The notes beneath the pieces are model-generated. The model was not told where the DNA came from, did no database searches, and saw only the letters and a list, made by a program, of their open reading frames with translations. DNA of 8,520 bases from Christensenellaceae bacterium (GTDB lineage: Bacteria; Bacillota; Clostridia; Christensenellales; Borkfalkiaceae): contig CAOMHR010000062.1 in assembly GCA_948482865.1 (NCBI GenBank), positions 1 to 8,520 of the forward strand. Reading direction: 5' to 3'. Made by a program: the position numbers and the translations under genes. Below are positions 5,445-8,520 of the stretch, in pieces; position 1 is the stretch's first letter, and every line of letters starts with the position of its first letter.

Positions 5445-7114
5445 AAATACTGCGCCGCGCGGCGAAAAAACCGGCAATGCGCGCGGTTTTCGCGGGCAAC
5501 CCAAACGCCGGCAAGACAACGCTGTTCAATGCGGTAACGCACAGCTCTTTAAGGACGGGCAATTTTCACGGTGTGACCTGTTCTGCAAGCGAAAAAACTT
5601 CAAACGGAATAACTTACGTTGACGCGCCCGGTCTTTACGCTATGACCAATTATTCTATGGAAGAAGTTTCCGCCGCAGAAGAGATTAAAAAAGCGGATAT
5701 TATAATCGACGTTGCCGACGCGCTTACGTTGGAAAATAGTTTGAATTTAACTGCAAAACTGAAATCGTACGGGAAACCCGTGGTTTTGTACGTAACCAAG
5801 CTGAACCAGCTTAAAAGGCGGGGCGGCAGTCTTGACGCGGAAAAACTTTCGCGCTATCTTGGGATACCCGTTTTTACCTGTCCGCCAAAACAGTTTAAAA
5901 AGGCGGTGGAAGACGGTATTAATTTTTCTGTTGCGAAGGAAAAGCTGTCGTTCGAAGACTGCTATTTTGCGGGACGTGAAAGTTTAAGCCGCGCAGACAA
6001 ACTGTTTTACAACCGCTTTTTCGCGCTTGCATTTTTTATCGTCGCAGTGGCGGCAATGTTCTTTTTCGCGTTTCACCCCGTAATGCCGGGAGCGCTTTTA
6101 AAGGATTTGGTAGAGCTTGCCGTGTGCGACAAACTTTGCGCGCTGATAACGGGTAAAATGCAGAATGAAGCGTTGATTTCCCTTTTGTCGGAAGGGGTTC
6201 TTGGCGGCGCGGGCAGCGTTCTTTCTTTCCTGCCACAGCTTGCGATTTTGTATCTGTTTCTTACGCTGTTGGACGAGAGCGGGATAACTTCCGCGCTGTC
6301 GTTTTGCGCGGACGGATTTTTTGCCAAGGTCAACCTTTCGGGGCGGGCGGCTTTTTCGCTTATCTCGGGCTTCGGTTGTACCGCGGCGGCAATTATGACC
6401 ACGCGCGGCTATTCCACCGAGAACGCGCAAAAGCGCACAATCGCGGTTTTGCCGTACATTCCCTGCGGCGCGAAACTGCCCGTGTTTTTAACTTTTCTCG
6501 CGCCCCTTTTCAAAAATCCGTTCCCTGCGGTGACCTGTTTCTATTTTGCCGGACTTCTGATTTCAATCGCCTTTTCCGCCCTGTTAAAGGGTAGGAAAGA
6601 AGATATGCTTTCAGAAGTTACGCCCATTGTTTTTCCGCAGCTTAAAGCGGTGGGTAAAAAGTTGTATTTTTATCTTAAATCGTTTATAATCAAGGTATCG
6701 GGCGTAATACTCGCATTTTGCATTTTAAGCTGGCTCGCTTCACATTTTTCGTTCACGTTCGAATACGTTGAAGCGGATAAGAGTATGCTTGCGACAGTAA
6801 GCCGCGGCTTAACGTTTTTGTTTTATCCTATGGGTATTTCGGACTGGCGGCTTGCGTACGCGGCGCTGTGCGGGTTTATTGCCAAAGAAAACGTTGCCGC
6901 AACCGTGGGTATGCTCATGCCTGCGGGTACGGGGCTGGGATTGGCGCAATCGGTTGCAATGTGCGCGTTCATTCTGCTGTGTCCCGCTTGCGTTTCCGCG
7001 TTTTCCGCTTCCTGTAAAGAAGCGGGGCTTAAATTTACTTTAAAATGCTTTGCCGTGCAGACGGTGGTGGCATTCTTGGGGGCGTATCTCGTCCATTTTT
7101 TATTCAGCTTATGA
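5435..7114 (+). CDS. feoB: Ferrous iron transporter FeoB, short form with atypical G domain
   Basis: FeoB is the inner-membrane Fe(II) transporter, with an N-terminal GTPase-like domain fused to a helical membrane domain. Here it has 559 aa; typical FeoB proteins have about 650-770. The G domain shows G1 GNPNAGKT (residues 21-28), G2 Thr in GNFHGVT (42-48) and G3 DAPG (63-66). The usual G4 NxxD position reads TKLN (121-124), and G5 (usually SA) is unrecognisable around FTCPPK (147-152). The first membrane helix begins near residue 196, so only about 45 residues separate the G domain from the membrane part, where a helical GDI domain of roughly 90 residues normally sits. The gate regions remain: GFGCTAAAIMTTR (312-324, lacking the usual Pro after Thr), YIPCGAKLPV (341-350) and GFIAKENVAATVGML (480-494). 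About eight to ten hydrophobic segments run to the C-terminus. It overlaps feoA by 10 bases and the next gene by ATGA. Confidence 0.93.
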   Translation: MRLKILRRAAKKPAMRAVFAGNPNAGKTTLFNAVTHSSLRTGNFHGVTCSASEKTSNGITYVDAPGLYAMTNYSMEEVSAAEEIKKADIIIDVADALTLENSLNLTAKLKSYGKPVVLYVTKLNQLKRRGGSLDAEKLSRYLGIPVFTCPPKQFKKAVEDGINFSVAKEKLSFEDCYFAGRESLSRADKLFYNRFFALAFFIVAVAAMFFFAFHPVMPGALLKDLVELAVCDKLCALITGKMQNEALISLLSEGVLGGAGSVLSFLPQLAILYLFLTLLDESGITSALSFCADGFFAKVNLSGRAAFSLISGFGCTAAAIMTTRGYSTENAQKRTIAVLPYIPCGAKLPVFLTFLAPLFKNPFPAVTCFYFAGLLISIAFSALLKGRKEDMLSEVTPIVFPQLKAVGKKLYFYLKSFIIKVSGVILAFCILSWLASHFSFTFEYVEADKSMLATVSRGLTFLFYPMGISDWRLAYAALCGFIAKENVAATVGMLMPAGTGLGLAQSVAMCAFILLCPACVSAFSASCKEAGLKFTLKCFAVQTVVAFLGAYLVHFLFSL

Positions 7115-7923
7115 AAAAATTCACCGTCAGAAACGATACAAATTTGAAAGACTTTACAGACAGCGTCTATCCGCAGGGCTCGTTTTGCTTTGCCGCGCTT
7201 TTGCGCGCTAAGGACATAAAGGTGAACGGCGTGCGCGCGGCGAAAAACGTAAGTCTTAGCGCGGGCGACGAAGTTGCGTATTATACTACGTTAAAGCAGG
7301 AGAGTATGCCCAGCCATAAAACGGTGTACGAAGACGGGAACGTTTACATAGCGGACAAGTTTTCGGGCGTGAGTTTTGAAGGGCTTTTATACGAACTTTC
7401 CGGCAGGGGCGCCTTTTACGGCGTGCATAGGCTGGACAGAAATACCGAAGGGCTTATTGTGTTTGCCAAAAACAGACAGGCGGAGAACGCGCTTTTGGAC
7501 GGGTTTGAAAAAAGGCGGGTTTTAAAGACCTATATCGCGCTGTGTAAAAACGCCTTTAAAAGCGGAAGCGGCTGCCTTACCGCATATCTTTTAAAGGATG
7601 AAAAAAAGGGCGAAGTAAAAGTTTATCCCGCGCCCGTGCAGGGCGGCGTGACAATAAAAACCGATTACCGCGTAATGGAAGAGCGCGGGGATATCGCGCT
7701 TGTCGAAATAATTCTGCACACCGGCAGAACCCACCAGATACGTGCGCATACGGCGTATATAGGCTGTCCCGTTCTGGGCGATACTAAGTACGGCGACAAC
7801 GCCCTTAACGAAAAATACGGCGCAAAGCGGCAAAGGCTTGTGGCGAAACGTCTTGAATTTAATTTTGAAGGCGAACTTTCGTATCTGAATGAAAAAACTT
7901 TTGTAAGCGGATTTACATTGTAA
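7111..7923 (+). CDS. RluA-family pseudouridine synthase
   Basis: The enzyme converts specific uridines in rRNA or tRNA to pseudouridine; which site cannot be told from sequence. The 270-aa protein begins with a degenerate S4-like RNA-binding segment (about residues 1-58, with LLRAKDIKVNGVRAAKNVSL and GDEV). The RluA catalytic core follows: HRLDRNTEGLIVFAKN (106-121) carries the catalytic Asp109, and LHTGRTHQIRAH (202-213) with GCPVLGDTKYGD (218-229) are the other family blocks. It is slightly shorter than RluC/RluD-type enzymes (about 300-325 aa). The ATG at 7111 overlaps the feoB stop as ATGA and has no Shine-Dalgarno sequence, so translation probably restarts after feoB. An ATG at 7045 in the same frame would add 22 residues lying wholly within feoB and is less likely. 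A hairpin terminator follows the stop. Confidence 0.95.
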   Translation: MKKFTVRNDTNLKDFTDSVYPQGSFCFAALLRAKDIKVNGVRAAKNVSLSAGDEVAYYTTLKQESMPSHKTVYEDGNVYIADKFSGVSFEGLLYELSGRGAFYGVHRLDRNTEGLIVFAKNRQAENALLDGFEKRRVLKTYIALCKNAFKSGSGCLTAYLLKDEKKGEVKVYPAPVQGGVTIKTDYRVMEERGDIALVEIILHTGRTHQIRAHTAYIGCPVLGDTKYGDNALNEKYGAKRQRLVAKRLEFNFEGELSYLNEKTFVSGFTL

Positions 7924-7929
7924 ATTTAA

Positions 7930-7959
7930 GCGGCGCACACCATAAAAGGCGTGCGCCGC
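7930..7959 (+). terminator. Hairpin terminator after the feo/pseudouridine synthase cluster
   Basis: A perfect 9-bp GC-rich stem, GCGGCGCAC (7930-7938) with GTGCGCCGC (7951-7959), has a 12-base loop in which CC/GG can extend the pairing. It begins six bases after the stop. The following AAGTATATTTG is only weakly T-rich, so termination may be partial, but the position between two transcription units fits a terminator. Confidence 0.7.
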
Positions 7960-7967
7960 AAGTATAT

Positions 7968-7996
7968 TTGACAATTATTGAACTAAGGTTTAAAAT
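7968..7996 (+). promoter_or_regulatory. Near-consensus sigma-A-type promoter of the STAS gene
   Basis: A perfect -35 TTGACA (7968-7973), a 17-base spacer and TAAAAT (7991-7996, 5 of 6 to TATAAT) predict a start near 8003. That would give a leader of about 70 bases. The leader contains a small hairpin, TTTTGCG (8007-8013) with CGCAAAA (8022-8028), which has no T-run. The promoter looks constitutive; no repeated operator was seen around it. Confidence 0.82.
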
Positions 7997-8061
7997 ATGA
8001 TGTGTATTTTGCGTTTCCGCGCGCAAAAATAAGGTTATAAATAAATTACAGAAAGCCTTAA

Positions 8062-8067
8062 AAGGGG
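8062..8067 (+). promoter_or_regulatory. Ribosome binding site of the STAS gene
   Basis: AAGGGG lies 5 bases before the ATG at 8073, giving a clear start for the STAS protein. Confidence 0.7.
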
Positions 8068-8072
8068 ATATT

Positions 8073-8378
8073 ATGCAACAGGTAAAACTTGTTTCCGCCG
8101 ATTCGAAACTGCAATTTTCGTTATCGGGAGAAATCGATTCGGCTACCAGCGAAGATTTTTATACCGAAGTCCGCGCAGCCTATCTCAACCAGAAAATGGA
8201 CATAGAATTCGACTGCGCTGCTCTCACGTTTATTGACAGCACAATGCTGGGCACGTTCGTCAAAATTTATAAAGAGTTGAAGGCGGACGGCTATAAAACC
8301 GTGCTTTGCAACGTTCAGCCCAGAATTAGAAAACTTTTCGAAATTTGCGCGCTCGACACGATAATGGAGATACGATGA
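8073..8378 (+). CDS. Anti-sigma factor antagonist, STAS domain (RsbV/SpoIIAA-like)
   Basis: This single STAS-domain protein (101 aa) is predicted to work in a partner-switching pathway. Unphosphorylated, it binds the anti-sigma kinase and frees a sigma factor; phosphorylated by that kinase, it lets go. Marks are the N-terminal strand pattern with LSGEIDSATSEDF (residues 17-29), matching GEID/GELD of RsbV and SpoIIAA, and the phosphosite loop LTFIDSTMLG (51-60). By position, the phosphorylated residue would be Ser56. The last part, VQPRIRKLFEICALDTIMEI, matches the RsbV/SpoIIAA ending. The loop normally reads DS(S/T)GLG; here Met replaces the first Gly. It has its own strong promoter and overlaps the next gene by ATGA, as in rsbV-rsbW and spoIIAA-spoIIAB operons. 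Which sigma factor it serves is not visible, so no specific gene name is given. Confidence 0.9.
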   Translation: MQQVKLVSADSKLQFSLSGEIDSATSEDFYTEVRAAYLNQKMDIEFDCAALTFIDSTMLGTFVKIYKELKADGYKTVLCNVQPRIRKLFEICALDTIMEIR

Positions 8379-8520
8379 AAGATTTTACCGTTGAATTTGC
8401 GCTGTGCGACAGCGAATATCTGACCGCTTTAAGGCTTGCCGCGGGCGCGGTATGCTCTGCGGCGGATATCGACGTGGACGCGATTGAAGACTTTAAGGTG
8501 TGCGTTACCGAAAGCGCGTT
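8375..8520 (+). CDS. Anti-sigma factor serine kinase, RsbW/SpoIIAB-like, 5' part
   Basis: Only the first 48 codons are present before the right edge. The translated start (MKDFTVEFALCDSEYLTALR) continues with an AGAVCSAADIDVDAIEDFK segment and ends VCVTESA. This resembles the opening of GHKL-type (HATPase_c) anti-sigma kinases such as RsbW and SpoIIAB, where a helix with an AxxxG pattern precedes a D-x-x-D-x-K-x-A-V-x-E-A block. The final E-S-A would be the start of the N box that binds Mg-ATP. A GGAGA (8366-8370) ends 4 bases before the ATG, and the start overlaps the STAS stop as ATGA. Context strongly supports a kinase that phosphorylates the upstream STAS protein and binds a sigma factor. 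The ATP-binding G boxes are outside the window, so the call rests on a short stretch plus gene order. Confidence 0.75.
   Translation, partial: MKDFTVEFALCDSEYLTALRLAAGAVCSAADIDVDAIEDFKVCVTESA

Noticed and set aside
7045..7110. Earlier ATG for the pseudouridine synthase
   Set aside because: The 22 extra residues lie entirely inside feoB and do not resemble the family; the ATGA overlap at 7111 is the usual arrangement for coupled genes.
8007..8028. Hairpin TTTTGCG/CGCAAAA in the STAS leader as a riboswitch or terminator
   Set aside because: It has a short stem, no T-run and no known riboswitch motif; it is mentioned with the promoter only.

Overview
All genes in this window read left to right on the + strand. 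They look like ordinary chromosomal genes of an anaerobic Gram-positive bacterium of the Clostridia type, with moderate GC. The evidence is a T-box leader ahead of an isoleucyl-tRNA synthetase of the long, type 2 form, a compact FeoA/FeoB pair, and an RsbV/RsbW-like anti-sigma module. The genus cannot be fixed from this stretch. No mobile element, CRISPR array, tRNA or rRNA gene was seen.

Layout: (1) the 3' part of prfB (release factor 2) runs in from the left edge and ends at 644. A small GC hairpin separates it from tsaD (679-1710), the catalytic subunit of the tRNA t6A synthase. (2) A 330-base gap (1711-2039) holds a good sigma-A-type promoter and an Ile-specific T-box leader with Stem I, an ATC specifier, a TGGT bulge sequence and a competing terminator. 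It controls ileS (2040-5177). (3) feoA, feoB and an RluA-family pseudouridine synthase gene (5217-7923) form a tightly overlapping cluster, with a 10-base overlap and then an ATGA overlap. A perfect 14-bp inverted repeat covers the feoA start codon. (4) After a hairpin terminator and a near-consensus promoter, a new unit begins with a STAS-domain anti-sigma factor antagonist (8073-8378). It overlaps by ATGA with the start of an RsbW/SpoIIAB-like kinase gene that runs off the right edge.

The first five kilobases are therefore a translation block: termination, tRNA modification, and aminoacylation with feedback from uncharged tRNA-Ile. An iron(II) uptake block and the start of a partner-switching sigma-factor control operon follow. 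No wholly new system stands out. The most unusual points are a shortened FeoB whose guanine-recognition motif reads TKLN instead of NxxD and whose helical spacer is mostly missing, the inverted repeat over the feoA start, and a divergent compact Ile T-box whose linker carries a 12-base direct repeat able to form alternative helices.
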